This document shows positions 53,538 to 61,680 of a stretch of 64,000 nt of DNA, one piece after another. Position 1 is the first letter of the stretch. Each line of letters opens with the position of its first letter. The stretch spans positions 310,001 to 374,000 of the forward strand of contig JAFDYV010000004.1 in NCBI GenBank assembly GCA_018267275.1. The letters run 5' to 3'. The notes below the pieces were generated by a model. That model saw nothing but the letters and a program-made list of their open reading frames with translations, did not search any database and was not told the origin of the DNA. The translations under genes were made by a program, and so were the position numbers. This DNA is from Bacteroidota bacterium. GTDB taxonomy: Bacteria; Bacteroidota; Bacteroidia; Cytophagales; Cyclobacteriaceae.

Positions 53538-54377
53538 ATGTCTGACGAAAAAGAAATGTCTTTCCTCGACCATTTGGAGGAGCTACGCTGGCGTGTGGTG
53601 CGCGCATCCATTGCCATGCTGGTGTTCATGATTGTGGCTTTCATTTTCATCAAGTGGATTTTTAACAATATCGTATTTGCCCCTGCGCAAATTGATTTCC
53701 CCACATTCAAATGGATGTGTGCGCTGGCTGAGTTAACTGGGTTCAACGAATTGTGCGTGACAGAATTGCCATTCAAAGTTCAAAGCCGAAACATGACGGG
53801 ACAGTTTATGATGTCACTCACCGCTTCATTTGTAATTGGGTTGATCTGCGCTTTTCCTTATTTGGCTTGGGAGTTGTGGTCGTTTGTCAAACCGGGGCTG
53901 AAGTCAACTGAAAGAAAGTACTCTCGCGGGGCAGTGGCGGCAATCTCGTTTTTGTTTGCCTTGGGAATCGCCTTTGGTTATTACATTTTAAGTCCCATGA
54001 CGATTTGGTTCTTGTCCACCTACTCCATCAGCGACATCATCGTGAATGAGTTTGACATCACCTCTTACGTATCAACCATTGCGAGTTTGGTACTCGGCTG
54101 CGGAGTATTGTTTCAGTTTCCGATGGTGGTGTATTTCTTATCGAAAATCGGAATCGTTACGCCTGAGCTGATGCGCAAATACCGAAAGCACTCGGTAGTC
54201 GTGATTTTGATTTTAGGAGCGGTGATTACACCATCCGGTGACCCTTTTAGCTTGACGGTGATATCACTACCTTTATATATCCTATTCGAAATCAGCATCT
54301 ATATTTCATCTGTGGTGGTGCGCAACAAACTGAAAGAAGAGGAAGCAAAATTAAGGGCCGATCAACAAAATCTTTAA
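53538..54377 (+). CDS. tatC: Twin-arginine translocase subunit TatC
   Basis: 279 residues and six membrane helices. Typical sequence includes MSFLDHLEELRWRVVRASIAM at the start (binding site for the twin-arginine signal), the periplasmic loop, and FPYLAWELWSFVKPGLKSTERKYSRG followed by FALGIAFGYYIL and the late DPFSLTVISLPLYILFEISI. TatC receives folded precursors with RR signals and with TatA moves them across the inner membrane. No tatA gene lies beside it in the window. Between glyA and rpiB. Confidence 0.96.
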   Translation: MSDEKEMSFLDHLEELRWRVVRASIAMLVFMIVAFIFIKWIFNNIVFAPAQIDFPTFKWMCALAELTGFNELCVTELPFKVQSRNMTGQFMMSLTASFVIGLICAFPYLAWELWSFVKPGLKSTERKYSRGAVAAISFLFALGIAFGYYILSPMTIWFLSTYSISDIIVNEFDITSYVSTIASLVLGCGVLFQFPMVVYFLSKIGIVTPELMRKYRKHSVVVILILGAVITPSGDPFSLTVISLPLYILFEISIYISSVVVRNKLKEEEAKLRADQQNL

Positions 54378-54380
54378 AAT

Positions 54381-54809
54381 ATGACCATTGCCATTGGAGC
54401 CGACCATGCCGGATTTGAGTACAAAGAACATTTGAAAAACTGGTTGGTGGCGCGCGGTTATGTCATCAAAGATTTCGGCACCTACTCAACCGATTCTGCC
54501 GACTACCCGGATTTTGCACATCCGGTTGCTTCCGCAGTCGAGAAGAAAGAATTTGAATTTGGCTTGTTGCTTTGCGGTAGCGCCAATGGCGTGGCCATGA
54601 CGGCCAACAAACACCAAGGCATTCGAGCCGCTATTTGCTGGAAAGAGGAGTTGGCCGAACTGGCGCGAACGCACAACAACGCCAATATCATTTGCATCCC
54701 TGCACGGCATGTATCAAAAGAACTGGCAGAAAAAATGCTTGAAAAATTTCTTCACGCGCCTTTTGAAGGCGGCCGGCATGAACGCAGGGTGGAGAAAATA
54801 GGGTGTTAA
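54381..54809 (+). CDS. rpiB: Ribose 5-phosphate isomerase B
   Basis: 142 residues, the usual length. It is a cytoplasmic enzyme of the pentose phosphate pathway that interconverts ribose 5-phosphate and ribulose 5-phosphate. Signature: IGADHAGFEYKEHL (phosphate loop) at the start, LLCGSANGVAMTANKHQGIRAAIC with the active-site Cys near residue 67, and HNNANIICIPARHVS. The gene begins three bases after tatC's stop, so they are co-transcribed. Confidence 0.96.
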   Translation: MTIAIGADHAGFEYKEHLKNWLVARGYVIKDFGTYSTDSADYPDFAHPVASAVEKKEFEFGLLLCGSANGVAMTANKHQGIRAAICWKEELAELARTHNNANIICIPARHVSKELAEKMLEKFLHAPFEGGRHERRVEKIGC

Positions 54810-54822
54810 TTGTTTTCACAGC

Positions 54823-55656
54823 ATGTACTATACCCGCCTTCAAGTCATCTGCGATCCCGACTTTTCTGAAATATTGATGGCGGAAATTGCCGAAGCCGGC
54901 TTCGATACCTTTATGGAAACAGAAAAAGGTTTTGAGGCGTATGCAGAAGAAAAGAGTTTTAACGAAGCACTCGTAAACGAAATAAAGGATAAGTATGCGG
55001 AGGTCAATCCGCTTTTATTTTTTTATGACAAAGTAAAAAAGCAAAACTGGAACGAGGAGTGGGAAAAAAGCCTACAGCCGATTATCGTTGATGACAAGTG
55101 CTTGATCCGTGCGGAGTTCCATCGCATTGAGAAAAAATATCCCTACGAAATAGTGATCACACCAAAAATGAGTTTTGGCACAGGGCATCACCAAACCACG
55201 TACTTAATGATCCAAAGCCAGATGGGGATGAATCATCAAAACAAGCGAGTGATGGATGCGGGGTGCGGCACCGCAATATTATCAATCATGGCATCGAAGC
55301 TGGGCGCTAAAGAAGTGGAAGCTTTTGATATTGATGAGTGGAGCACGATTAACGGGAAGGAGAACATTGAAAATAACCATTGCCCCAATGTTCGAATCTA
55401 TCAAGGAAAAATTGCCGAAATGAATTTTAAGGGCAGGTTTGACATCATCTTGGCAAACATCAACAAAAATATCTTGTTGGCAGAAATGGAAAGCTACTCA
55501 TCGTTTCTAGGGCCTAAAGGGCAACTTTTGCTCAGCGGGTTTTACGTGCAAGACGTTGAAGACATCGAGCGAAGTGCACAAAAGCAAGGACTAAAAAAGA
55601 CCAGCCAGCTCGACAGGGAAACGTGGGCTGCTGTGTTGTTTGAAAAATCAGCTTAA
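54823..55656 (+). CDS. prmA: Ribosomal protein L11 methyltransferase
   Basis: 277 residues. An N-terminal substrate-recognition domain (MYYTRLQVICDPDFSEILMAEIAEAGFDTFMETEKG) is joined to a class I SAM domain with MSFGTGHHQTTYLMIQ and VMDAGCGTAILSIMASKLGA near residue 145, then ANINKNILL, the PrmA catalytic signature. PrmA trimethylates several residues of ribosomal protein L11. It is the last of four genes in the glyA run; the region after it is the tRNA cluster. Confidence 0.95.
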   Translation: MYYTRLQVICDPDFSEILMAEIAEAGFDTFMETEKGFEAYAEEKSFNEALVNEIKDKYAEVNPLLFFYDKVKKQNWNEEWEKSLQPIIVDDKCLIRAEFHRIEKKYPYEIVITPKMSFGTGHHQTTYLMIQSQMGMNHQNKRVMDAGCGTAILSIMASKLGAKEVEAFDIDEWSTINGKENIENNHCPNVRIYQGKIAEMNFKGRFDIILANINKNILLAEMESYSSFLGPKGQLLLSGFYVQDVEDIERSAQKQGLKKTSQLDRETWAAVLFEKSA

Positions 55657-55662
55657 CAAAAA

Positions 55663-55718
55663 GGACTTGAACCCATACAGCTATTACTAGACATCCCGCT
55701 TTTAGCGGGACGTGTCTG
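55663..55718 (-). pseudogene. Truncated tRNA-Leu copy with hairpin in place of the anticodon arm
   Basis: Reads 3' to 5' on the plus strand: GGACTTGAACCCA, TACAGCTATTACTAG, then CATCCCGCTTTTAGCGGGACG and GTGTCTGTC. The T-arm side and variable arm match tRNA-Leu, but the acceptor 3' half is missing and the 5' half is lost after GTC. The anticodon arm is replaced by TCCCGCT-AAA-AGCGGGA, so it cannot be a tRNA. Confidence 0.6.
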
Positions 55719-55743
55719 TCAAATTCAATAAATGAAAGTTGTG

Positions 55744-55776
55744 AAAAACACAAAAGCCTCTCATCGAGGCTTTGTG
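55744..55776 (-). terminator. Rho-independent terminator after a truncated tRNA-Leu copy
   Basis: On the minus strand, a stem with GCCTC/GAGGC extended by AAA/TTT and GTG/CAC surrounds GATGA and is followed by a run of T. Confidence 0.7.
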
Positions 55777-55778
55777 TG

Positions 55779-55848
55779 TACCCAGGACGGGACTTGAACC
55801 CGTACAGCTATTACTAGCCATCCCGCTTTTAGCGGGACGTGTCTGTCA
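55779..55848 (-). pseudogene. Truncated tRNA-Leu copy, intact 3' half
   Basis: The 3' half (variable arm, T arm, acceptor CCTGGGT) is identical to that of the functional gene at 55907-55992 and so could be mistaken for a tRNA. Upstream of GACACG the sequence becomes TTTGTTGAGTTGAC, which cannot pair with the acceptor, and the anticodon arm is the TCCCGCT-AAA-AGCGGGA hairpin. If read as a tRNA loop it would give anticodon AAA. Confidence 0.6.
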
Positions 55849-55869
55849 ACTCAACAAATCAAAGTCGTG

Positions 55870-55904
55870 AAAAAAACACAAAAGCCTCTCATCGAGGCTT
55901 TGTG
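55870..55904 (-). terminator. Rho-independent terminator after tRNA-Leu
   Basis: Same stem as at 55744-55776 (GCCTC/GAGGC with loop GATGA) followed on the minus strand by seven T, starting three bases past the tRNA 3' end. Confidence 0.8.
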
Positions 55905-55906
55905 TG

Positions 55907-55992
55907 TACCCAGGACGGGACTTGAACCCGTACAGCTATTACTAGCCACAGGATTTTAAGTCCTGCGTGTCTACCAATTCCACCACCCGGGC
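55907..55992 (-). tRNA. tRNA-Leu (UAA)
   Basis: 86 bases, as expected for a type II tRNA. The acceptor stem GCCCGGG pairs with CCTGGGT (two G-U pairs), the discriminator is A, the anticodon stem CAGGA/TCCTG encloses CTTAAAA with anticodon TAA, a long variable arm (TGGCTAGTAATAGCTGTA) follows, and the T arm is CGGGTTCAAGTCCCG. CCA is not encoded. It decodes UUA (and UUG with modification). Confidence 0.95.
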
Positions 55993-56037
55993 AATTTTAT
56001 TTGCGTTGTGGCTCAAAACATCGAAAAGAACAAAACC

Positions 56038-56103
56038 CCCGTACAGCTATTACTAGACATCCCGCTTTTAGCGGGACGTGTCTACCAATTCCACCACCCG
56101 GGC
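56038..56103 (-). pseudogene. Truncated tRNA-Leu copy, intact 5' half
   Basis: Starts with the functional gene's 5' half (acceptor GCCCGGG, D arm with GGAATTGGTAGACACG), then the TCCCGCT-AAA-AGCGGGA hairpin instead of the anticodon arm, then TGTCTAGTAATAGCTGTACGGG, and then unrelated GGTTTTGTTC in place of the T arm and acceptor 3' half. Not functional. Confidence 0.6.
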
Positions 56104-56114
56104 GGGTAGGATAA

Positions 56115-56140
56115 CAAAAAAGCCCCGCGTGACACAGGGC
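56115..56140. terminator. Rho-independent terminator after tRNA-Gly
   Basis: GCCC(C/T)G stem with a seven-base loop (plus strand GCCCCGCGTGACACAGGGC), flanked by A runs on one side and T on the other so it can act on both strands; it lies 18 bases after the tRNA-Gly 3' end. Confidence 0.75.
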
Positions 56141-56156
56141 ATTTTTTCTGTTATCT

Positions 56157-56230
<74 letters not shown>

Positions 56231-56282
56231 TTATACCTTCAAAAAATGAGGGTTTCGAGCCCAAATCCTTCAAAAGGGAGTG

Positions 56283-56313
56283 CAAAGTTAATCTCCCCGT
56301 TTAAATTTCCAAA
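56283..56313 (-). promoter_or_regulatory. Consensus Bacteroidota promoter for the tRNA cluster
   Basis: Minus strand: TTTG at 56313-56310, 19 bases, then TAACTTTG at 56290-56283, an exact match to TTTG-N19-TAnnTTTG. It lies between the end of the DUF1572 gene and tRNA-Gly, 53 bases upstream of it, and could drive both tRNAs. Confidence 0.85.
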
Positions 56314-56871
56314 TCACAATTTATCTGTTGGATGCCTAATTTCTTTGGCTTGAGCGAAGTGGCGCTCGTTATACTGATCAGATTGGCCCTTAGGGATTGA
56401 TAAGGACTTGAATTCATTGCCCTTCAGCGCCTTGGCCTGGAATAAGATTTGGCCAATGTGGTGTGGGTAATGCGCCAACTGCCGCTGGATTGCCTCTAAT
56501 ACTGTTTGCCCTTCGTTGCGCACATAAATTACCTTTAAGAGATCGTTTGGTTGTAGGGGCTCGAGTGCGTCAAAAAGACATTTCCAACCTTTTTCCCAGG
56601 CCTCCATCATTGCTTCTTTGGTAGGGTAAGTTTCGTCAAATTCTGCCTCTCGGTTTCGCCATTCTTTCTCGCCATCTGTAGTTAAAAAATCGGTCCAACG
56701 CGATAACATGTTGCCACTCAGATGGTGCACGATCAACGCAATACTATTGCTCCCTTCGTTGGGCCTGGTTATTGTTTGTTCATAACTCAATTGTGCCATG
56801 GCGCCTTCACCTAACTTTTTGTAGTATTTGAAGAACTTGATGGAGCTCTCCAAGAATTTTTGCTCGATCAT
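56314..56871 (-). CDS. DUF1572/DinB-fold protein
   Basis: 185 residues forming a four-helix DinB-like bundle. Metal-binding His residues are in ALIVHHLSGNMLSRW near residue 48 and LAHYPHHIGQILF near 140, the pattern of the DUF1572 family. Some DinB-fold proteins are thiol transferases that use bacillithiol or similar, but the activity of DUF1572 is not known. It is cytoplasmic. It starts opposite to the PepSY-like gene and ends right before the tRNA promoter. Confidence 0.88.
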   Translation of the reverse strand: MIEQKFLESSIKFFKYYKKLGEGAMAQLSYEQTITRPNEGSNSIALIVHHLSGNMLSRWTDFLTTDGEKEWRNREAEFDETYPTKEAMMEAWEKGWKCLFDALEPLQPNDLLKVIYVRNEGQTVLEAIQRQLAHYPHHIGQILFQAKALKGNEFKSLSIPKGQSDQYNERHFAQAKEIRHPTDKL

Positions 56872-56976
56872 GGGTTATTGTTTGCAGGTTTAAACGGCCC
56901 TTGCGACAAAAAGGGTTTTTGCCATTAAACTCTTTCGTAAATTTCATGTCCAATAACGAATAAAAACAAACGCTTT

Positions 56977-57540
56977 ATGAAAACAACCATCACATTTATT
57001 TTAGTTGCGCTAATAGCGGTTGCATCTTATGCGCAACCCGGTAAGCGCAGGGGCGCGGGCCAAGCGCGCGAAGGAAGAATATCGGGCCAAACAATAGATG
57101 CCAGCCAAGTGCCTGACGCAGTAAAAAATACATTTGCTGCTACTGGTGCCACAGCGCTACGTTGGGAAAAACACGAAGCCAAAGGCAAAGCTGCAAAATC
57201 ATGGGTCAAATATGTAGCGGTTTATGATCAGGACGGTAAACGTTGCCGCGCGCGCTTCCGCGAAGATGGCTCTGCCATGAGCTCATCGAAGTATATGAAG
57301 GCCGACCAACTTCCTGCTAACATCAAGTCTGCCTCAGAGGCAAAAGCACAAGGTCAACGTGTAATGGGCGGTGAAGAAATTAAAACAAAAAAGGGAGAAA
57401 CGTTTTATCGCGTAATGTCTCGAGGTGGTGGCTCCAGAACCGTTTCGGTGTTTGATGCAAACGGCCAGCCCGTTACTAAAGAAAAAATGCCCGAAGATTT
57501 AAAGGATTCTGAAGGCGAAGAAGAGGGGGACGGCAACTAA
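56977..57540 (+). CDS. Secreted PepSY-like (DUF2874-type) protein
   Basis: 187 residues with a signal peptide ending SYAQ. A basic linker (GKRRGAGQAREGR) is followed by a domain with VPDAVKNTFAATGATALRWEKHEAK-GKAAKSWVKYVAVYDQDGKRCRARFREDG (PepSY/BLIP-like, as in putative beta-lactamase-inhibitor-like proteins) and a second similar half around LPANIKSASEAKAQ. The tail is acidic (EGEEEGDGN). Such proteins are small periplasmic inhibitors or binders, with no proven role. It overlaps the stop of the oxidoreductase gene on the other strand by four bases. Confidence 0.75.
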   Translation: MKTTITFILVALIAVASYAQPGKRRGAGQAREGRISGQTIDASQVPDAVKNTFAATGATALRWEKHEAKGKAAKSWVKYVAVYDQDGKRCRARFREDGSAMSSSKYMKADQLPANIKSASEAKAQGQRVMGGEEIKTKKGETFYRVMSRGGGSRTVSVFDANGQPVTKEKMPEDLKDSEGEEEGDGN

Positions 57541-58526
57541 TCTGCTGGGTACCGGATGCCCGCTAGCTTGCGGATTTCAACCAACGTCTCCATCAACAAG
57601 ATTGTATCTGCATGTGTGCGAAGAGGGCTTTCAACAAGCCCTTTTTTTATGCAGTTGGTGACGTGCTGTGCTTCGTACTCATACCCATTTCCTTTTGCTT
57701 TCTCGAAGTCAACGACTTGACGGGAAGTAACAATATCAGGATAATACTCTAAATCTGTAGTAGGTCCATGGAAGCGATGTGTCATCCGAATTCGTCCGCC
57801 ATCGCCCGCAATATCTGCACCCGTGGCTAAGTTCGCATTGAACGAAGAAAACAACTGCGCCAATGCTCCAGTTTTGTACTTGAACAGAATGGAACATTGG
57901 TTGTCCACCCCGGTGGGTGCGGGTATCATCTGCGCAACTATCTCATCTGGTTTACCCAAAATATCCAATGCCAAAAAAACCGGGTACACGCCAATGTCAA
58001 GCAGCGAGCCGCCACCCAATGCGGGATCGTAAATTCTCGGAGCCACGGGTGGTGTGGGCTTAAAACCAAATTCTGCAATGATAGATTGGATGCTGCCCAC
58101 TTTGCCCTCGGCAATCATTTCTTTTGTCTTCAGATAGTGAGGGAGGAATCTTGTCCAAAAGGCTTCCATCAAAAAAACGTTGTTCTGCCTGGCCGCACGC
58201 ACGAGTTTTTTTGCCTGCTGCGCATTAATGGTAAATGCTTTTTCAATCAGAGCTGCCTTTTTATGCTGCAAGCACAATAGCCCGTGTTCGTAATGATGAC
58301 TATGCGGGGTGGCTATATAGATGACATCCACCGCAGGGTTTTGTACCAGTTCCTGATAAGTTCCGTGCGCATGGCGAATGTTAAACTGCTGGGCGAATGC
58401 TTCTGCAGCGGGCAGTTCACGCGCACCCACCGCAACCAGTTCGGCCCCTTCCACTAATGCCAAGTCGGCCGCGAATTTTTTGGCAATCTTGCCGCTGCCC
58501 AATATGCCCCACCCGACTTTGTTCAT
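57537..58526 (-). CDS. Gfo/Idh/MocA-family oxidoreductase (dihydrodiol dehydrogenase-like)
   Basis: 329 residues from ATG 58526 (MNKVGWGILGSGKIAKKF, the NAD(P) GxGxIA loop); the TTG frame two codons upstream is less likely. The EKP lysine of the family is replaced by EKAFTIN near residue 95. C-terminal features (EAFWTRFLPHY, DPALGGGSLLDIGVYPV) resemble trans-1,2-dihydrobenzene-1,2-diol dehydrogenase and related enzymes. It probably reduces or oxidises a sugar-like or cyclic substrate with NAD(P)H. It is divergent from a nucleoside-type transporter gene with a short shared control region. Confidence 0.88.
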   Translation of the reverse strand: MNKVGWGILGSGKIAKKFAADLALVEGAELVAVGARELPAAEAFAQQFNIRHAHGTYQELVQNPAVDVIYIATPHSHHYEHGLLCLQHKKAALIEKAFTINAQQAKKLVRAARQNNVFLMEAFWTRFLPHYLKTKEMIAEGKVGSIQSIIAEFGFKPTPPVAPRIYDPALGGGSLLDIGVYPVFLALDILGKPDEIVAQMIPAPTGVDNQCSILFKYKTGALAQLFSSFNANLATGADIAGDGGRIRMTHRFHGPTTDLEYYPDIVTSRQVVDFEKAKGNGYEYEAQHVTNCIKKGLVESPLRTHADTILLMETLVEIRKLAGIRYPAD

Positions 58527-58529
58527 GTA

Positions 58530-58561
58530 CAAATGTGTGAATGGTTTTGATTAAAGACAAA
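58530..58561 (-). promoter_or_regulatory. Promoter candidate for the 57537-58526 oxidoreductase gene
   Basis: Minus strand: TTTG at 58561-58558, 20 bases, then CACATTTG at 58537-58530, one base off TAnnTTTG. Paired back to back with the promoter at 58546-58576. Confidence 0.5.
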
Positions 58562-58576
58562 GGCTGTTTACATTTA
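58546..58576 (+). promoter_or_regulatory. Promoter candidate for the nucleoside transporter-like gene
   Basis: TTTG at 58546-58549, 19 bases, then TACATTTA at 58569-58576 (one base off TAnnTTTG), 27 bases before the ATG at 58604. Confidence 0.6.
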
Positions 58577-58603
58577 AAAACTTTAGCTTAAACCTATTTC
58601 AAC

Positions 58604-59794
58604 ATGAAACCCGTAGTCTTCACAAAACTCTCGCTCATGATGCTGCTCGAATATTTTATTTGGGGAGCTTGGTACGTAACCATGGGCACTTATATGACCG
58701 AATACTTGCACGCTTCAGGTGCGCAAATTGGAAATGCCTACGGAGCATTGGCCATCGCCACAATGATATCACCGTTTTTTGTAGGCATGGTAGCCGACCG
58801 ATTTTTTGCCGCACAAAACATTATGGGCATTTTACATATTGTGGGTGGCGTATTGCTATATGTGGCCACTCAAGTTGACAGCCAGATTTTCTATTGGGTG
58901 GTATTGGCGTATTCGTTGCTGTACACCCCCACCATTGCCCTTTCAAATAGTATTGCCTTCGGGCAGATGACAGACCCCGGCAAACAGTTTCCGTGGATAC
59001 GGGTATTTGGAACCTTGGGGTGGATTTTGGCAGGCATTATGATTGGCGTGTTGTCGATTGAAAAAACACCGAACACCTTTCACATGGCCGCCATTGCATC
59101 TGTTGCGTTGGGTGTAATCAGTTTTGTGCTCCCCAATACACCACCAAAAGGTAAAACAGAAGGCGCAGCATCAAAGGCACTGGGTACCGAAGCGTTTGTG
59201 CTTTTCAAAGACAAGTCGTATCTCGTTTTCTTCATCGCTGCGATTTTAGTGTGTGTACCGCTCTCCTTTTATTATGGCTTTGCGAACGTATTCTTAAATG
59301 AACTGGGTATGGAGAATGCCGCGAGTAAAATGATTTTGGGGCAGGTGTCAGAGGCTGTATTCATTTTGGCAATTCCATTCTTGTTCAACAGCATTGGCGT
59401 AAAGAAGATGTTGCTGTTGGGAATGGCCGCTTGGATTTTGCGCTACATCTGCTTTGCATTTGGCAACTTAGAAGTAAGCCTGTGGATGTTATATGCCGGA
59501 ATCTTGTTGCATGGCGTTTGCTACGATTTCTTCTTTGTGACGGGTTACATGTACACCGAGAAGAAGGCAGGTGAAAAAATCAAGAATGCAGCGCAAGGAC
59601 TCTTCACCTTTGCTACTTATGGCGTGGGTATGGTTATTGGCACTTGGTTTTCTGGCAAAACCACCGACCACTATACCTTGGCCACTGGCCACGATTGGCA
59701 ATCCATTTGGTTTGTGCCGGTGTACATTGCCTTGGCGGTAGTGGTTTACTTCTTGCTGTTCTTCAAAGAGAAGAAAGAGATTAAAGCCGCATAG
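58604..59794 (+). CDS. Nucleoside:H+ symporter-type MFS transporter
   Basis: 396 residues, twelve membrane helices. The start ([23 protein letters not shown]) and the loops [21 protein letters not shown] and [17 protein letters not shown] are those of the Nuc_H_symport (NupG/XapB-like) branch of the major facilitator superfamily. In Bacteroidota many members carry sugars or nucleosides and sit with Gfo/Idh/MocA oxidoreductases, as here (the next gene starts one base after its stop). The exact substrate is not visible. Confidence 0.9.
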   Translation: MKPVVFTKLSLMMLLEYFIWGAWYVTMGTYMTEYLHASGAQIGNAYGALAIATMISPFFVGMVADRFFAAQNIMGILHIVGGVLLYVATQVDSQIFYWVVLAYSLLYTPTIALSNSIAFGQMTDPGKQFPWIRVFGTLGWILAGIMIGVLSIEKTPNTFHMAAIASVALGVISFVLPNTPPKGKTEGAASKALGTEAFVLFKDKSYLVFFIAAILVCVPLSFYYGFANVFLNELGMENAASKMILGQVSEAVFILAIPFLFNSIGVKKMLLLGMAAWILRYICFAFGNLEVSLWMLYAGILLHGVCYDFFFVTGYMYTEKKAGEKIKNAAQGLFTFATYGVGMVIGTWFSGKTTDHYTLATGHDWQSIWFVPVYIALAVVVYFLLFFKEKKEIKAA

Positions 59795-59795
59795 T

Positions 59796-60986
59796 ATGAA
59801 CATCGCCATGTTGGGCTCGGGCTTCATCGGTCGGTTTTATGCCGATTCGTTGCAAGGCTATCGCAGTAAAGACAAAATTGTAACCATCTACTCGCGCAGA
59901 GAAGAGAGCGCAAAAAAATTTGCGGTGGACTACAAAGTGCCTTTTTCTACTACGGTAATGGAGGAAGCCATTGCGCGACCCGAAGTGGAGGTAGTGTGTA
60001 TTTCGTTGCCTAATAATTTGCATGAAGAGGCCGTGATGCTTTGTTGCAAACACAAGAAAGCCGTAATGACGACCAAGCCGCTTGGCCGCAATGCGCAGGA
60101 AGCACAGCGAATGTTAGAAGCAGTAGAAAAAGCGGGCATCTTCAACGGCTACCTCGAAGACTTGGTGTACACGCCCAAGTTTATCAAAGCCCACGAGAGC
60201 GTGAAGAACGGAGCACTGGGCAGAATCCTTTGGGCGAAATCGCGCGAGACACACCCGGGGCCGCACAGCGACTGGTTTTGGGACATGGAGCAAGCAGGTG
60301 GTGGTTGTATTTTAGATTTGGGTTGCCATTGCGTAGAGATTACGCGCAGCTACATTGGCAAAGACATTAAACCCGTAGAGGTGATGTGCTGGGCCGATAC
60401 GCAAGTAAAACCGATTGATGCCGAAGACCACGCCATTGGTTTGGTGAAGTATGAGAACGGAGCCATTGGCCAGTTTGAAGTGAGCTGGACTTTCCGCGGT
60501 GGGCTTGATTTGCGCGATGAAGTGATGGGCAGCGAAGGGACTATTTGGATCAATAGTTTTTTGCGCACAGGTTTTGAAATGTTTACCACGGGCAAGGGTG
60601 GCGATTATGTAGCAGAGAAAGCGGAGAGCAATACCGGTTGGTTGTTCCCCGTGGGAGATGAATTGAATGAGCTCGGCTACAACCACATGTTTATGGATAT
60701 GTTCAATGCTTTGGAAAACAAAATGCAACCGAAAGAAACTTTTTACGATGGCTATGTGGTCAATTCTATTTTAGATGCCGCTTACAAATCGGCCAAGACT
60801 AAACAATGGGAACCCGTGCAACTCGATATTTGGCGTGGCCGCGTGGGCGTAACCAAAGATGCCCACCTCACCGAGTACGATGCCGAGCATTACCTAGTGA
60901 AAGAAGAGATGACCCACTATGGTGCGAAGAAATTGATTTTAAAAAACAAGAAGACGGGGAAGATTGTTGAAAAAGTAATTAAATGA
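59796..60986 (+). CDS. Gfo/Idh/MocA-family oxidoreductase
   Basis: 396 residues with the N-terminal NAD(P) fold ([19 protein letters not shown]) and the family's [12 protein letters not shown] lysine motif near residue 92, followed by the (alpha+beta) substrate domain ([43 protein letters not shown]). Such enzymes oxidise sugars or inositol derivatives with NAD. Lying one base after the transporter gene, it is likely to act on the imported compound. The C-terminus is basic and its stop overlaps the next gene's ATG. Confidence 0.9.
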   Translation: MNIAMLGSGFIGRFYADSLQGYRSKDKIVTIYSRREESAKKFAVDYKVPFSTTVMEEAIARPEVEVVCISLPNNLHEEAVMLCCKHKKAVMTTKPLGRNAQEAQRMLEAVEKAGIFNGYLEDLVYTPKFIKAHESVKNGALGRILWAKSRETHPGPHSDWFWDMEQAGGGCILDLGCHCVEITRSYIGKDIKPVEVMCWADTQVKPIDAEDHAIGLVKYENGAIGQFEVSWTFRGGLDLRDEVMGSEGTIWINSFLRTGFEMFTTGKGGDYVAEKAESNTGWLFPVGDELNELGYNHMFMDMFNALENKMQPKETFYDGYVVNSILDAAYKSAKTKQWEPVQLDIWRGRVGVTKDAHLTEYDAEHYLVKEEMTHYGAKKLILKNKKTGKIVEKVIK

Positions 60987-61465
60987 TTAAGATTTTGTTT
61001 GGAATAATACTTGCCTTTTTCATTGCAAGCCAAGTGTTTTGTCAAGATCGACCCAAGAATGGGGCCTTCATAGAAATTGGGGGAAGTTCTATACTCTATT
61101 CGCTCAACTTTGAAAGGTCATTTACGAAGGGCATCAATGGAAGAATTGGGGTTTCTTTTTTTGACAATACTTTTTCATCTCCAGTATTGATTGGCAAAGT
61201 GTTTGGTAAAAGTAATCACCACTTTGAATTAGATGGAGGCTTCCTATATGCAAACTCTCGATTTACAGACTCTCAATTTATTTCTCAACGTAGAAATACT
61301 TTTTTTGTAACAGGTTTTGTTGGGTATCGATATCAAAGACCTGACGGTAAATTTTTCTTTAGATCTGGTGGAACATTTTTATGGTTTGTTTGGGGTGAGG
61401 ATTCTAAAGATCGTAGTTGGAATTTTATGCCATGGCCAAGCATCGGATGTGGATACCTATTTTAA
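60983..61465 (+). CDS. Small outer-membrane beta-barrel protein
   Basis: 160 residues with signal peptide ending VFCQ. The mature part alternates hydrophobic and polar residues ([45 protein letters not shown]) and ends in a Phe strand (GCGYLF), so an eight-strand outer-membrane barrel is likely. The ATG overlaps the stop of the oxidoreductase gene (ATGA), so it belongs to the same operon. No family recognised. Confidence 0.65.
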   Translation: MIKILFGIILAFFIASQVFCQDRPKNGAFIEIGGSSILYSLNFERSFTKGINGRIGVSFFDNTFSSPVLIGKVFGKSNHHFELDGGFLYANSRFTDSQFISQRRNTFFVTGFVGYRYQRPDGKFFFRSGGTFLWFVWGEDSKDRSWNFMPWPSIGCGYLF

Positions 61466-61608
61466 GCACCTTTCTCCTCCCTCACCGGCTGCGCTTGTGT
61501 AGGCTTCTCCCCTGTTTTGGATTTATGAACGCCAAATGATCTGTATGCTAATAGTCTGCCATCCTTTTTATCATTCGTTCGACATTGCAAATGTCGAATA
61601 GCATGGAT
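61462..61608 (-). other. Open stretch of 48 codons, possible gene remnant
   Basis: On the minus strand an open frame without an ATG runs from just after a TAA (61609) to TAA at 61464, its stop overlapping that of the barrel gene. The reading contains CRTNDKKDGRLLAYRSFG and ends VREEKGA, which looks like protein with a basic character, but no family is evident. A 21-base palindrome (TTCGACATT, GCA, AATGTCGAA) lies at 61578-61598 within it. May be chance. Confidence 0.2.
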
Positions 61609-61628
61609 TTAGCAGGCAAGCACTTAAC

Positions 61629-61659
61629 AAAAATGCAGGCGCGGAAGGCCTGCATTTTT
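61629..61659. terminator. Rho-independent terminator, both strands
   Basis: A 12-base perfect stem (AAAAATGCAGGC with GCCTGCATTTTT) around a seven-base loop. Convergent genes end on either side (61465 and 61681), and the stem itself has A and T runs at the ends, so it can stop both transcripts. Confidence 0.9.
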
Positions 61660-61680
61660 CATTTGTTGGAGAATTAAGGC

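Noticed and set aside
55532..55753. Open frames translating through the tRNA-Leu copies (also 55997-56215)
   Set aside because: They read through tRNA and repeat sequence; the protein text merely reflects tRNA bases.
55779..55848. A second functional tRNA with anticodon AAA
   Set aside because: The 5' half cannot pair with the acceptor; the loop arises from a hairpin insertion, so a working suppressor-type tRNA is unlikely.
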